Assembly (NCBI GenBank): GCA_905235085.1
Contig: CAJOKD010000004.1
Span: 1 to 64,000, forward strand
Source: an uncultured Bacteroidales bacterium
Lineage (GTDB): Bacteria > Bacteroidota > Bacteroidia > Bacteroidales > UBA932
Reading direction: 5' to 3'
DNA length: 64,000 nucleotides
Made by a program: the position numbers and the translations under genes. The notes under the pieces were generated by a model. It saw nothing but the letters and a program-made list of their open reading frames with translations, did no database searches and was not told the origin of the DNA. The number at the start of each line of letters is the position of its first letter. The stretch's first letter is position 1. Of this stretch, positions 7,768 to 17,541 are shown piece after piece.

Positions 7768-9612
7768 ATGAGCTTTATGTATAACCCCTTCCCTTTCGAC
7801 GACCTGACACCCGTCAACCGGCCGTCCCTCAGGGAAGATACCGCAAAACAACTGGTAAAAGGAAGCGTCAAGGTGGCTGCATTCCTGGCCGGAAAGGCCA
7901 AGGAAGGCAGTATCTTTGCCATCGACGGTTACGTGGGGGCAGATTTTGCGCGTACGGTCAACCTGCTGGAACAGCAACTGCACGTGAAAGGATTCCGGAC
8001 CCGTTCCATCAACTTCAGGAACTGCTACAAGACCACGGAAGAACTGTGGGAACTGGTGGACAGGCACATGAGTTGGAACCGCAGTGAGGATCCTACCCTT
8101 CTATTCGGAAGAGTGTACAAAGGCGGCTACGAGGGCCTTCTTGATGGAGACAAGACAGAAGCCTTCAAACAGGAAATCAGCAAGCGGGATAAGGAAGTGA
8201 TTATCGTTTTCGGCCAAGGTTGCCTGATCCCGGAACTGCGTGGGCTCTATGACTGCAAGGTCTATCTGGACGTCACGCCAAAGGAGAGTATCCTGCGCAT
8301 CCGCCGAGGACAGTACATCAACTTGGGGATGACTTCTCCCCTGACTACGCCCCTGATTATCCGCCGATGCTATTACTGCGACTTCGAAGTCGCCGTCCAC
8401 CTGAGGAAGGAACTTTTGGCGGCATCCGGAAATGTGGACTATTACGTAGAAAACGACCACCCCGATGAGATGATATTGCTTCCCTACGAGGAATTCTCGG
8501 ATATTACCGCATCACTGGCCGACTATCCGTTCCGCTGCAAGCCGGTCTATCTGGAAGGTGTCTGGGGAGGGACCTATATGAAAAAACTCCGGAAACTGCC
8601 GAAGGAAATGCGAAACGCCGCCTGGGTATTCGATCTTATTCCAATGGAGGTCAGCATCCTTGTCGATGTCTCCGGAACCCTGCTGGAACTCCCCTTCTCC
8701 ACCTTCTTAATGAAGGAGGGGAACAAGGTACTGGGGCCCGCCGTCGTGGAAAAGTTCGGGGGCTACTTCCCCATCCGCTTCAACTGGGATGACAGCTACC
8801 ATTCCACGGGTAATATGAGCATCCAGTGCCACAGCGGCAGCCTCTACAACAAGGAGCACTTCAATGAGTTCGGCCGCCAGGACGAGAGCTACTATGTGGT
8901 TATTACCGGACACGATGCAAAAACTTTCATCGGTTTCCGGGACGACGCCGACATTCCTCAATTCTTCAAGGAGATTGAAGCTGCCGATACGGAGCACAAG
9001 CCGGTGGATTACTTGAAATACGTAAGTTACGAGGAATCGAAGCCAGGGCTGCAGGTGATGCTGCCGGCCGGGACCATCCATTCCAGTGGCCGTAACCAGG
9101 TCATCCTTGAGATCGGCTCCCTGACCATCGGTTCCTATACCTACAAGATGTACGATTACCTTCGCCTGGATTTCGATGGGAAACAGCGTCCGATCCACAC
9201 CAGACTTGGAGAGTTGAACGTGAACCAGGAACGCCGTGCTTCCGTCATACACGATCCTAAGAGCAAAGACTACATCGTTCAGAAACCCCGCCTGGTCGCT
9301 TCCGGCGAAGGGTGGGAAGAGTATGTCGTGGGGGAAAACTCGCAACTATATTTCAGCCTTCGCCGGCTCGAATTCGAGAAACGGTGTGAACAGGAGACTC
9401 GGGGAATCTTCCACGTACTGACACTGGTGGACGGAGAACGGATCCGCATCCGCAGCAATGAGCATCCTGAACGCTGCTATGAGGCCAGTTTCATGGACCT
9501 GGTGGTGGTCCCTGCCGATATGGGATCTTATGTGATAGAAAACCTGGGCTCAGAGCCCATTTGTGTACACAAGACCCTCCTTCGGGATGGATACAAGGAT
9601 GTCGTACTCTAG
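7768..9612 (+). CDS. Fusion: nucleoside-kinase-like domain + class I mannose-6-phosphate isomerase-like cupin
   Basis: 614 residues. Residues about 30-240 look like the uridine kinase/phosphoribulokinase fold, but the P-loop segment reads FAIDGYVGADFART (50-63) without the Gly-Lys-Ser/Thr. ATP hydrolysis by the usual mechanism is therefore doubtful. Residues about 290-560 resemble ManA-type isomerases; the zinc ligands appear as Q353 and H355 in QCHSGS, E373 in RQDESYYV and H438 in LPAGTIHSS. ATG 7768 is chosen because AGGAAAG precedes it; a TTG at 7738 would overlap the previous gene. The protein may isomerise a phosphorylated sugar made by the adjacent ROK kinase. The role of the N-terminal domain is unknown. 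Confidence 0.65.
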   Translation: MSFMYNPFPFDDLTPVNRPSLREDTAKQLVKGSVKVAAFLAGKAKEGSIFAIDGYVGADFARTVNLLEQQLHVKGFRTRSINFRNCYKTTEELWELVDRHMSWNRSEDPTLLFGRVYKGGYEGLLDGDKTEAFKQEISKRDKEVIIVFGQGCLIPELRGLYDCKVYLDVTPKESILRIRRGQYINLGMTSPLTTPLIIRRCYYCDFEVAVHLRKELLAASGNVDYYVENDHPDEMILLPYEEFSDITASLADYPFRCKPVYLEGVWGGTYMKKLRKLPKEMRNAAWVFDLIPMEVSILVDVSGTLLELPFSTFLMKEGNKVLGPAVVEKFGGYFPIRFNWDDSYHSTGNMSIQCHSGSLYNKEHFNEFGRQDESYYVVITGHDAKTFIGFRDDADIPQFFKEIEAADTEHKPVDYLKYVSYEESKPGLQVMLPAGTIHSSGRNQVILEIGSLTIGSYTYKMYDYLRLDFDGKQRPIHTRLGELNVNQERRASVIHDPKSKDYIVQKPRLVASGEGWEEYVVGENSQLYFSLRRLEFEKRCEQETRGIFHVLTLVDGERIRIRSNEHPERCYEASFMDLVVVPADMGSYVIENLGSEPICVHKTLLRDGYKDVVL

Positions 9613-10411
9613 CGCATATTGCCTCCTGGACGTGGGCGGGACATTCATCAAATGTGCCGACGGACGTCAGGTTCCCATCGTTTCGGATGGGAGCCGGGAG
9701 GAGATTGCAGCTGCCCTGAACGAAGCAATCGGTCCGACCGAATGCCTGGAAGGCGTCGGAATCGCCATTCCTGGCCCCTTCAATTATGCAGAGGGATTGT
9801 TCCTGATGCAGCACAAGTTCGCTTCCGTTTTCGGGGTTTCCTTCCGGGAACTCACACATCTTCCGGAACATATCGTCCTGAAATTCCACCACGATGTAAA
9901 CATCACGCTCCGCGGGGCCATCCGGATACTGGGGCTGGAGGAAAGGAACACAGCCCTGGTAACGCTTGGGACTGGGTTGGGCTTCGCCCACGCAGTCAAC
10001 GGTAAGGTCCGATACAATGAAATGGGATCCCCTGCCCGCAACTTGTGGAACATTCCTGTGGAAGAAGGAGGCATACTGGAAGACCGGATATCGGCCCGGG
10101 GCATCCGTGCGGCCTACGTCCACAAGACCGGAGACAGTACGTCAAGCGTACTCACCATCGCCCGGCGTGCTTATGAAGAAGAGAAAGCCGCCCGGGAAGT
10201 ATTCTCCGACCTTGGCTGCCAGTTGGGAGATGCCCTGGAAGACATAATGAATGAACTGGGCCTCGATACGCTCCTGATGGGAGGACAGATTGCAAAATCC
10301 TTGAACCTGATACTCCCTTCCCTGCAAGAAAGATTAGAGGGAATACGTATCCTTCCCCTTCCGGAAGGTGCTGTATTCGAAGGACTTGCTTCTTTGTTTG
10401 AAAATGAATAA
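9599..10411 (+). CDS. ROK-family sugar kinase
   Basis: 270 residues from ATG 9599. The phosphate-1 motif LLDVGGTFIK is at residues 9-18. The catalytic aspartate is probably in HHDVNITLRGA, and the second glycine-rich motif is TLGTGLGFAHAV. The CxCGxxGC zinc motif of many ROK proteins is absent, which is unusual. It overlaps the fusion gene by 14 bases; ATG 9587 is an alternative start. The family phosphorylates glucose, GlcNAc, ManNAc, fructose and similar hexoses. Given the AGE epimerase, an N-acetylhexosamine or the ketose from the isomerase are both reasonable substrates, but this is inference. Confidence 0.7.
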   Translation: MSYSSAYCLLDVGGTFIKCADGRQVPIVSDGSREEIAAALNEAIGPTECLEGVGIAIPGPFNYAEGLFLMQHKFASVFGVSFRELTHLPEHIVLKFHHDVNITLRGAIRILGLEERNTALVTLGTGLGFAHAVNGKVRYNEMGSPARNLWNIPVEEGGILEDRISARGIRAAYVHKTGDSTSSVLTIARRAYEEEKAAREVFSDLGCQLGDALEDIMNELGLDTLLMGGQIAKSLNLILPSLQERLEGIRILPLPEGAVFEGLASLFENE

Positions 10412-10429
10412 ACCAATATAATCACGAAT

Positions 10430-13400
10430 ATGTTCAAAAAAATCTGTTCCCTGACAGCCGTCCTCGGCTTGCTTCTGGCGTTCTGCCAGGAAGCGGCCGC
10501 CCAGGGCCGCAATGTCAAGGGACTTGTCTTGGACGAGACGGAGGCCCCCGTGGCCGGTGCGTTCATTACTGTCAAGGGGGAAACCCGAGGCGTGATGACC
10601 GACGCCGCCGGCCGCTTCGAGATCTCCGTGAAACCCACCGACGTCCTCGTCGTCAGCTTTCTGGGCTACGACGATGACGAAATCACCGTCGGCAACCAGG
10701 AGGATATCCTTGTGAAGATGACCCCGCAGGCCAACCAATTGGACGAGGTGGTGATGGTCGCCTATGGTGCCCAGAAAAAAGCCTCTGTCATCGGTTCCAT
10801 CTCTACGGTGGACGCCGATCAGCTGAAGGCGCCCGTCGGCCAGTTGTCCACGGGCCTAGCCGGCAAGCTGGCAGGCGTAGTCGCCGTCCAGCACAGCGGA
10901 GAACCTGGCTCCAGTGCGGAATTCTGGATCCGTGGCGTGAACACCTTCGGCGCCAACGCTTATCCGCTGATCCTGGTGGATGGTGTGGAACGATCTATGG
11001 ACCTTGTGGACACGGAAGACATTGCCTCCTTCTCCATCCTTAAGGATGCTACCGCTACTGCCTTGTACGGTGTCCGTGGCGCGAACGGCATCGTCCTCAT
11101 CACCACCAAGCGAGGCAGCGAGTCCAAGCCTAAGGTAAGCGTGAAGATCGAAAGCGGCATTACGGCACCGACACGCCTGCCTGAGATGGCATCGGCCAGC
11201 CAGTTCATCGACTACCTCAACGCGATGACGCCAGAGACCATCGACGACTATGCCCGGTCGATGTACCTGGCCTCCGACGATGTGCGGTCTCAGCGGGTGG
11301 ACACGTCGGAAGGTGCCTTGCCGATCCTGTACAGCGACCTGTATCCTAACGTAGACTGGATCCACGAGATATTCAAGGACCGGGCCTCCACCCGGAAGGC
11401 CAACATCGCCGTCGTGGGTGGTACCAAGAACGTCCGTTACTACGCGGGCGGGTCATACTATTTCGAAGACGGTATCTTCAATGTGGCCGACAACGATCGC
11501 TATAATTCGCAGATGAACTACCGGAAGTTCAACTTCAGGACCAACGTGGATATAAACATTACCAAGTCCACCGTCCTGGGAATGGATCTGAGTACCCAGT
11601 TCACCAAGAAGAACCAGCCCGGCAGTTCGCTGAGCGACATCTACGCCGCGGCTCTGCAAATCACTCCGATCGGTTTCCCGATGGTATTCAGCGACGGTAC
11701 GCTTTCCAATCCTGTTACGGGCAGCAACCCCTACAACCTTATAAACAATATGGGTTATGCCATCGCTTCCAGCCAGAATGCCCAGACGACGGTCGCCCTG
11801 ACGCAGGATTTCTCCGATTTCTTCCTGGAAGGACTCACCGCAAAGGTACAGATATCCTGGGACGCAAAGAGCAATACGACCTACACCAATGTCATCCGTC
11901 CCCGGGTTTACTACCTCAGCGATGACCTCTCCGAATACATCCTGCAAGCGAACAGCGGCACCGGATATATCAATACATCCTATTCCTCCGTTTCAGGTCA
12001 GACCATCCTGAACGTGGAAGCATCTGCCAATTACGAGCGCAGTTTCAACAGCGCCCACCGGATTGGCGCGATGTTCCTTTACTATCTGCGTGAGCGGACC
12101 AACATCAATCCCGGAACCTATTGGAATACATTCCCTTACAAGAGTATGGGCATTGCGGGACGCGCCACCTACAGTTATCGCGACCGCTATTTCGCAGAAT
12201 TCAACTTTGGATACAACGGATCCGAAAACTTCTCTCCGGGCCACCGCTTTGGTTTCTTCCCATCCGCTGCAATCGGTTATGTGGTTTCCAACGAGCAGTT
12301 TTGGGACCCGGTCAAGTCTTGGATAAGCCTCTTGAAGATCAAGGCCTCCATCGGCAAGGTGGGTAATGACCAGATCGGCGGCAACCGCCGTTTCGGATAT
12401 AATACCACGATGGACACGAGCGGCATCAGCGGCTTCAACTGGGGACTCGGGAATCCTGTTTACACTCCGGGTGTCACCACTGGTGATATCGGCAACCCCG
12501 GAATCGTGTGGGAAGAGGCTCTGAAACGCAACGTAGGCCTCGAAATCAACTTCTGGGCAGACCACCTCAAGTTCCAGATAGACTACTTCAACGACTATCG
12601 CAGCGGCATCTTCATCGAGCGGCAGAGCCTTCCAAGTGCCGTGGGTATGCGCAAGACCCAGTACACGAACATCGGAGAGATGCAGAATTCAGGTTTCGAT
12701 ACTTCCGCCCAGTTCGAATACACCTTCTCCAACGGCCTGAACCTTTCTATGAGGGGCAACTACACATTCAACCGCAACAAGAGGATGTATGATGACAAAC
12801 CCGAACAGGTGTGGGCATATCAGAATACGGCCGGTTTTGCCAACGGGCAGCAGCGCGGTCTTATTGCGGAAGGCTTGTTTATGAACGAAGCGGAAATCGC
12901 CGCCTGGCCGACGCAGACCTTCGGTTCCGTAGCCCCTGGCGACATCAAGTACCGCGATATAAACGGTGACGGCCAGGTCGATGCCTACGACGTCGTTGCC
13001 ATCGGCTATACCTCGGTACCGGAAATCAACTATGGTTTCGGCATTTCACTAGGCTGGAAGGGCATCGACGCTTCGGTGTTCTTCAGCGGGATGTCCCACG
13101 TGACCCGCATCATCGGAGGCTATAACCTGTACGGTGGCGCCGCCACCAATGTGAAGGTCCAGGGACAAATCTTCAGCGACGTAGCCGAAAAGAGTTGGTC
13201 CGTCACCCATAGGGCTGATGCCGAATATCCGCGGTTCGCTACGGAAACACCGGCCAACAACCTGCGCGCTTCCACCTTCTGGCAGAAGGATATGAGCTTC
13301 CTGCGACTGAAAAACGCCGAACTCGGCTACAGCCTCCCAAAGAGATGGAGCCAAAAAGCGGGTATTTCCACAGTCCGCATATACCTGCAGGGCGTTAACC

Positions 13401-13510
13401 TCCTCACCTTCTCACCTTTCAAGCTCTGGGATCCGGAGCTCTCCTCATCTTACGGTAACGTGTATCCCCTCACCCGGAACGTGAGTCTGGGCCTGAACCT
13501 CAATTTCTAA
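10430..13510 (+). CDS. SusC/RagA-family TonB-linked outer-membrane transporter
   Basis: 1026 residues with a signal peptide ending near AQG. The carboxypeptidase-like regulatory domain follows (KGLVLDETEAPVAGAF... about 25-100), then the plug starting with LDEVVMVAYGAQKK and containing YPLILVDGVER. The rest is a 22-strand barrel. SusC proteins carry oligosaccharides across the outer membrane with TonB energy, capped by the SusD lipoprotein encoded 12 bases downstream. There is no N-terminal signalling extension, consistent with control by the GntR protein rather than an anti-sigma system. Confidence 0.95.
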   Translation: MFKKICSLTAVLGLLLAFCQEAAAQGRNVKGLVLDETEAPVAGAFITVKGETRGVMTDAAGRFEISVKPTDVLVVSFLGYDDDEITVGNQEDILVKMTPQANQLDEVVMVAYGAQKKASVIGSISTVDADQLKAPVGQLSTGLAGKLAGVVAVQHSGEPGSSAEFWIRGVNTFGANAYPLILVDGVERSMDLVDTEDIASFSILKDATATALYGVRGANGIVLITTKRGSESKPKVSVKIESGITAPTRLPEMASASQFIDYLNAMTPETIDDYARSMYLASDDVRSQRVDTSEGALPILYSDLYPNVDWIHEIFKDRASTRKANIAVVGGTKNVRYYAGGSYYFEDGIFNVADNDRYNSQMNYRKFNFRTNVDINITKSTVLGMDLSTQFTKKNQPGSSLSDIYAAALQITPIGFPMVFSDGTLSNPVTGSNPYNLINNMGYAIASSQNAQTTVALTQDFSDFFLEGLTAKVQISWDAKSNTTYTNVIRPRVYYLSDDLSEYILQANSGTGYINTSYSSVSGQTILNVEASANYERSFNSAHRIGAMFLYYLRERTNINPGTYWNTFPYKSMGIAGRATYSYRDRYFAEFNFGYNGSENFSPGHRFGFFPSAAIGYVVSNEQFWDPVKSWISLLKIKASIGKVGNDQIGGNRRFGYNTTMDTSGISGFNWGLGNPVYTPGVTTGDIGNPGIVWEEALKRNVGLEINFWADHLKFQIDYFNDYRSGIFIERQSLPSAVGMRKTQYTNIGEMQNSGFDTSAQFEYTFSNGLNLSMRGNYTFNRNKRMYDDKPEQVWAYQNTAGFANGQQRGLIAEGLFMNEAEIAAWPTQTFGSVAPGDIKYRDINGDGQVDAYDVVAIGYTSVPEINYGFGISLGWKGIDASVFFSGMSHVTRIIGGYNLYGGAATNVKVQGQIFSDVAEKSWSVTHRADAEYPRFATETPANNLRASTFWQKDMSFLRLKNAELGYSLPKRWSQKAGISTVRIYLQGVNLLTFSPFKLWDPELSSSYGNVYPLTRNVSLGLNLNF

Positions 13511-13522
13511 AGAGCCACAGCT

Positions 13523-15550
13523 ATGAAACATAATCATATATATACGATTCTTGCCGTGCTGGCCATCGCCTGCACCGCTGTTTCCTGCGACTCGTACTTT
13601 GACATCAATACCAAGGACCAGGCTACCTTGGAGGACATTATGAGCCGTTCCACGGCCGTCCGCCAGTACCTGGCCCATCTGTACGCCTATGTTCCCAACG
13701 ATGAAAACCTTCGCGCCAACGAGGGTGGAACCAGTCTCCGCAGCGATGAGGCTTTGCACGCCAAATCGCAGTATGAAACCAACTGGTACAAGGTTCGCCG
13801 CGGTGAATATAGCAGCGCCAGTTCCACGGATGTCGGCAGCGGAAACTATTGGAAAAAGTATTACGAAGCCATCAACGAATGCACCACTTTCATCGACAAT
13901 CTCCACTTCGACAAGGAAGATTCCGAAACGCTGGTCGCTGCGATGGAAGGAGAAGCGCGCTTCCTCCGTGCCTATTACTATTTCTGCCTGTTCCGCCATT
14001 ATGGTCCCGTTTTCCTCTGGATGGACGAGAACGGAGATCCTGTCGCTCCTGACCAGAGCATCAACGGAGAAAGCATCGACCGGAACACGGTGGTAGAGAA
14101 CGTCAAATTCATCGTAAAGGAACTGGACCGCGCCATCGAGCTGCTTCCGGTCAACATTTCGGACATTATGGCCGCCTATTCCAATATGGGCCGTGCCACC
14201 AAGGGCGCCGCTATGGCATTGAAAGCCAGGCTGCTCCTATATGCCGCCTCTCCCCTTTGCAACGGTCAGAACGGAAGCGATATCTACAAAGGCCTGGTCA
14301 ACTGCCGCGGGGAGAGATTGTTCCCCGACTATGACATTGCCAGATGGGACGCCGTATATGAGGCCGCCAAGGACGTGGTGGACCTGAACCAATACAGCCT
14401 GACCCAGAAGGGTAATCCACTTTCCTCCATCCAGGATGCGGCCGATTCATATCAGAATGTATGGTTCCAGAATTGGAGCGCCAATCCGGAGATCATCTGG
14501 GGCTGGTGGTACCGCCAATGGGCGGACTACCAAGGTTCCATCGGTGGCGAAATCGCCTTCTCCGCCCCTTCTGGAGGCAGAATCTGCAGCATCGGCTATT
14601 CCCTCATCACCCCGTCCCTCAAACTCATCGACGCTTATCCGATGGCAGAAAGCGGGCGATACCCCGTACTGCAGTATGAGGAGACCAACGGTATGCCGGA
14701 CTATTCCCGACCCGTAGTGGATCCCCAGTCAGGCTACAGTGCCACCGGCTGGACGGACAACTACCAACAGGTCGTGGACGTCAATCCATCCTGGGCCAAG
14801 CCATTCAAGGCGCACAACACTACTGTCGGCCGCGACGCTCGTTTCTACTCCTGCTTCGTCCCCAACGGTTTCTGGTGGCCTTGCGAACGCCCGATGGACG
14901 GTACAGCCCTCCGTTTCACCTGCTATGACAATGTGAATGAATGCACGTCACCTTACTCCCCAACTGAAGGCTGCAACCGGGTCGGTTATACCTGGCGTCG
15001 ATTGTACAAAGCCGGCAACCAGCTAAAGGAAGTAACAGACTACACCAGTATCCAATACGTATTCCCGGCCTTCCGTCTGGCTGAGGTTTATCTCATCCTG
15101 GCCGAAGCTTGCAACGAGATGCAGTCCCGGAACGTCGAGGAAGCCATCAGGTACATCGACCTGGTCCGCGCCCGCTCCGGCCTGAAAGGACTCCGGGAGG
15201 CCTATCCTGAACTGGACTTCGCCGGCAACGGCGGTACAGTAGGCGGTGTAACTCGCACCGGTCAGGAATGGCTGCGCTGGATTATCCTCCAGGAAAAGAT
15301 GTGCGAATTCCCGTTTGAAGGCAGCCAGCGCCACTACGACGCAATGCGGAGGATGCTGGCCTTGAAGGAATACAATGTCGAAAACTGGACGCTCCACGTG
15401 ACTGCCGACAATTACGAAGATTCCTACCAAAGGGTCAGCGACGACTATATCGGTGGCCGTTCCGTTTTCCGCCAGCGGGATTACCTTTTCCCATTCGGCA
15501 GCGCCCAATTGGCAGAAATGACTAACTTTACACAGAATCCGGGCTGGTAA
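13523..15550 (+). CDS. SusD/RagB-family surface glycan-binding lipoprotein
   Basis: 675 residues, longer than many SusD proteins. A lipoprotein signal ends at C22 (AVSCDSYFD). The tetratricopeptide-like SusD core shows AMEGEARFLRAYYYFCLFRHYG, AMALKARLLLYAASPL and the C-terminal AEVYLILAEACNEM, LDLVRARSGL-like and YLFPFGSAQLAEM-like segments. It caps the SusC barrel on the cell surface and binds the glycan. It lies between SusC and a third surface lipoprotein, the standard polysaccharide-utilisation order. Confidence 0.93.
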   Translation: MKHNHIYTILAVLAIACTAVSCDSYFDINTKDQATLEDIMSRSTAVRQYLAHLYAYVPNDENLRANEGGTSLRSDEALHAKSQYETNWYKVRRGEYSSASSTDVGSGNYWKKYYEAINECTTFIDNLHFDKEDSETLVAAMEGEARFLRAYYYFCLFRHYGPVFLWMDENGDPVAPDQSINGESIDRNTVVENVKFIVKELDRAIELLPVNISDIMAAYSNMGRATKGAAMALKARLLLYAASPLCNGQNGSDIYKGLVNCRGERLFPDYDIARWDAVYEAAKDVVDLNQYSLTQKGNPLSSIQDAADSYQNVWFQNWSANPEIIWGWWYRQWADYQGSIGGEIAFSAPSGGRICSIGYSLITPSLKLIDAYPMAESGRYPVLQYEETNGMPDYSRPVVDPQSGYSATGWTDNYQQVVDVNPSWAKPFKAHNTTVGRDARFYSCFVPNGFWWPCERPMDGTALRFTCYDNVNECTSPYSPTEGCNRVGYTWRRLYKAGNQLKEVTDYTSIQYVFPAFRLAEVYLILAEACNEMQSRNVEEAIRYIDLVRARSGLKGLREAYPELDFAGNGGTVGGVTRTGQEWLRWIILQEKMCEFPFEGSQRHYDAMRRMLALKEYNVENWTLHVTADNYEDSYQRVSDDYIGGRSVFRQRDYLFPFGSAQLAEMTNFTQNPGW

Positions 15551-15570
15551 GCCGCAAAGAAAATCGCCTT

Positions 15571-17541
15571 ATGAAAAGAATAAGCATAATCATCATAGGA
15601 ATGTTGCTGGTGAGCGGCTGTTTCCCCGACGAGCGGAATAATTTCATGGTTCCTGATTCCTTCGGCATCACCTCGCTGGAGAACGTAGTGGAAGCCTCTG
15701 TCCACACCGGCAGTTTCGTGCTGGGCATTGCCAAGAGCGGCAAGGGCCAGACTGCGGCCCACGTGGAAATCAACCGCAATCAGAATGACATCGATGCCCG
15801 GCTCGCCGACTTCAATTCGAATCACGACACCAATTTCAAGGCAGTAATGAACTCCTTGATCGAAATGGACGCGGTCGAATTCGACTTTGCGGTGGAAGAG
15901 GCGGCCAAGCAGGTCACCATCAGCTGGGATCCAGACCTGCTCGCCCGCTTTATGGGCGACAGCGACCAGTATGTCATCCCCGTCCTCATCAAGTCTGACG
16001 ACCTGACTGTGCAAGTGAAGGACGACCGCAGCCTGCTGCTTGTCCATCTGAAGCGTTCCAGCGTTTCACTGAAGCAGAAGGCCGTCACGCGGACCATCGA
16101 AAAGAAGACTGTGGAACCAGACAAGAACGGGAACCAACCTCCTCTGAAGGAGACCGTTTCACTGGATGTAGAGATCGACAATCCAATTGCCGGCGTGGGG
16201 ATTACCTATCCCCTCGAAATCGGCAGCACGGACGCCCCTGCTGGACTTGTTAGGCTCATCTCCCAGAGCGTCACCATTCCGGAAGGCGGCAAATCCGGTA
16301 CTGTCCAGGTGGAACTGGACTACAGCGTCCTCCTGCAGGGCGGTGTCCTGAACCAGTTTCCTGACTACGAGGTGCCCGTTTGCATCAAGACCGATGGTAT
16401 GACTGCGACCCTGAATGGGAAGGACTTCCATCTGCAGGGCCTCTCCTACGGCAATACCGTCACCAGTTTCAAGTTCATCTGGAAAGAGACAAAGAAAGGG
16501 TTGGATGTCAGCCGCGAATGGGGGCTGTATTCTACGGAAAGCGAATCTTGGAGCGACTATATGACCGGTTTCGCGGCCGGCGCAGACCGCAATGTCACCC
16601 TGGATGGCGACTTCGTATATGTGGCAGAAACCAACCAGTCCAAGAACCTCTGGGCAATCAGCCTGAAGGATCCCGGCAACTACAGGAAACTGCCAGTCGG
16701 CACCGTGAAGGATGAAGGTATTTTCTACTTGAGCTGTCCCCGTGTAATTCCGAACACGAATCCCGGCATAAACGACGGCAAGGATCTGCTGGTGGTCTCC
16801 AATATGATCGAGGGCGATCCGACGCTCTATGTCTACCTCAATGGCATCTACAGCGATCCCGTTCCCTTCCAGATGACGACTTGGGCCAGCCGGCGCCTCG
16901 GCGATACCTTCAGCTGGTGGGGCAGCTACCAGGACGGCGTCGTATTCTTCAAGGACTACAATACTACGCAGGGTACGGTCACTTTCTGGCTGTCAGGCAA
17001 GACCACCGGAACCCTGTTCCTTATGGGCCGTCTCGCAGCTCCCGCCCAAACGGGTGCCGCCGCTTACTTCCCATTCCCGGACGACATCAACAACGGAATC
17101 ATCTCCGTCCGTGGCGGTGAGACCAGTTGGCTGGTAACCGCTTCCAAGAACTTGAAAACCTTGGAGGGGGCTGACAACAACGCGACTCTTACGGAACTGG
17201 ATCCCGCTTGGGCGAACTGCTCCTTCCGTTATTTCAGCCTTGCTGGGAAACGCTATGTCGCCGTCGCCAGACAGGACAGTGCCGCCGCCGGCAGGCTGAT
17301 TGTCCTGGAAGGCGAAGGAGAGATGGGATGGGGACAGATCGTGACAGGTGGCAAGGTCGTCTATGAAGCTGCCATCCAGAACGATACGGAAAACGAAGCG
17401 CTGGATGAAAGTCCGTCTGCCAGGTTCTCCGGCAACAGCGGTATGGACCTGGATGTATACAAGAGCGGCGAGTATGTTTACATCGCCGTCGTCAAGCAGA
17501 ATATAGGCCTTTCCCTGTTCCGGGTCAGCAACGATGAATAA
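15571..17541 (+). CDS. Surface lipoprotein with DUF1735-like N-terminus and a beta-rich C-terminal domain
   Basis: 656 residues; lipoprotein signal with C17 (LLVSGCFPD). The N-terminal about 280 residues have the look of the beta-sandwich domains found in SusD-adjacent glycan-binding proteins. The C-terminal half (about 320-656) shares motifs with the C-terminus of the protein at 26192-29008: NLWAI, RRLGDT, a YxPFP segment followed by RGG, and GKRYVA. Position right after SusD suggests a surface glycan-binding role. No catalytic residues are recognisable. The next gene begins inside its last codons (8-base overlap). Confidence 0.65.
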   Translation: MKRISIIIIGMLLVSGCFPDERNNFMVPDSFGITSLENVVEASVHTGSFVLGIAKSGKGQTAAHVEINRNQNDIDARLADFNSNHDTNFKAVMNSLIEMDAVEFDFAVEEAAKQVTISWDPDLLARFMGDSDQYVIPVLIKSDDLTVQVKDDRSLLLVHLKRSSVSLKQKAVTRTIEKKTVEPDKNGNQPPLKETVSLDVEIDNPIAGVGITYPLEIGSTDAPAGLVRLISQSVTIPEGGKSGTVQVELDYSVLLQGGVLNQFPDYEVPVCIKTDGMTATLNGKDFHLQGLSYGNTVTSFKFIWKETKKGLDVSREWGLYSTESESWSDYMTGFAAGADRNVTLDGDFVYVAETNQSKNLWAISLKDPGNYRKLPVGTVKDEGIFYLSCPRVIPNTNPGINDGKDLLVVSNMIEGDPTLYVYLNGIYSDPVPFQMTTWASRRLGDTFSWWGSYQDGVVFFKDYNTTQGTVTFWLSGKTTGTLFLMGRLAAPAQTGAAAYFPFPDDINNGIISVRGGETSWLVTASKNLKTLEGADNNATLTELDPAWANCSFRYFSLAGKRYVAVARQDSAAAGRLIVLEGEGEMGWGQIVTGGKVVYEAAIQNDTENEALDESPSARFSGNSGMDLDVYKSGEYVYIAVVKQNIGLSLFRVSNDE

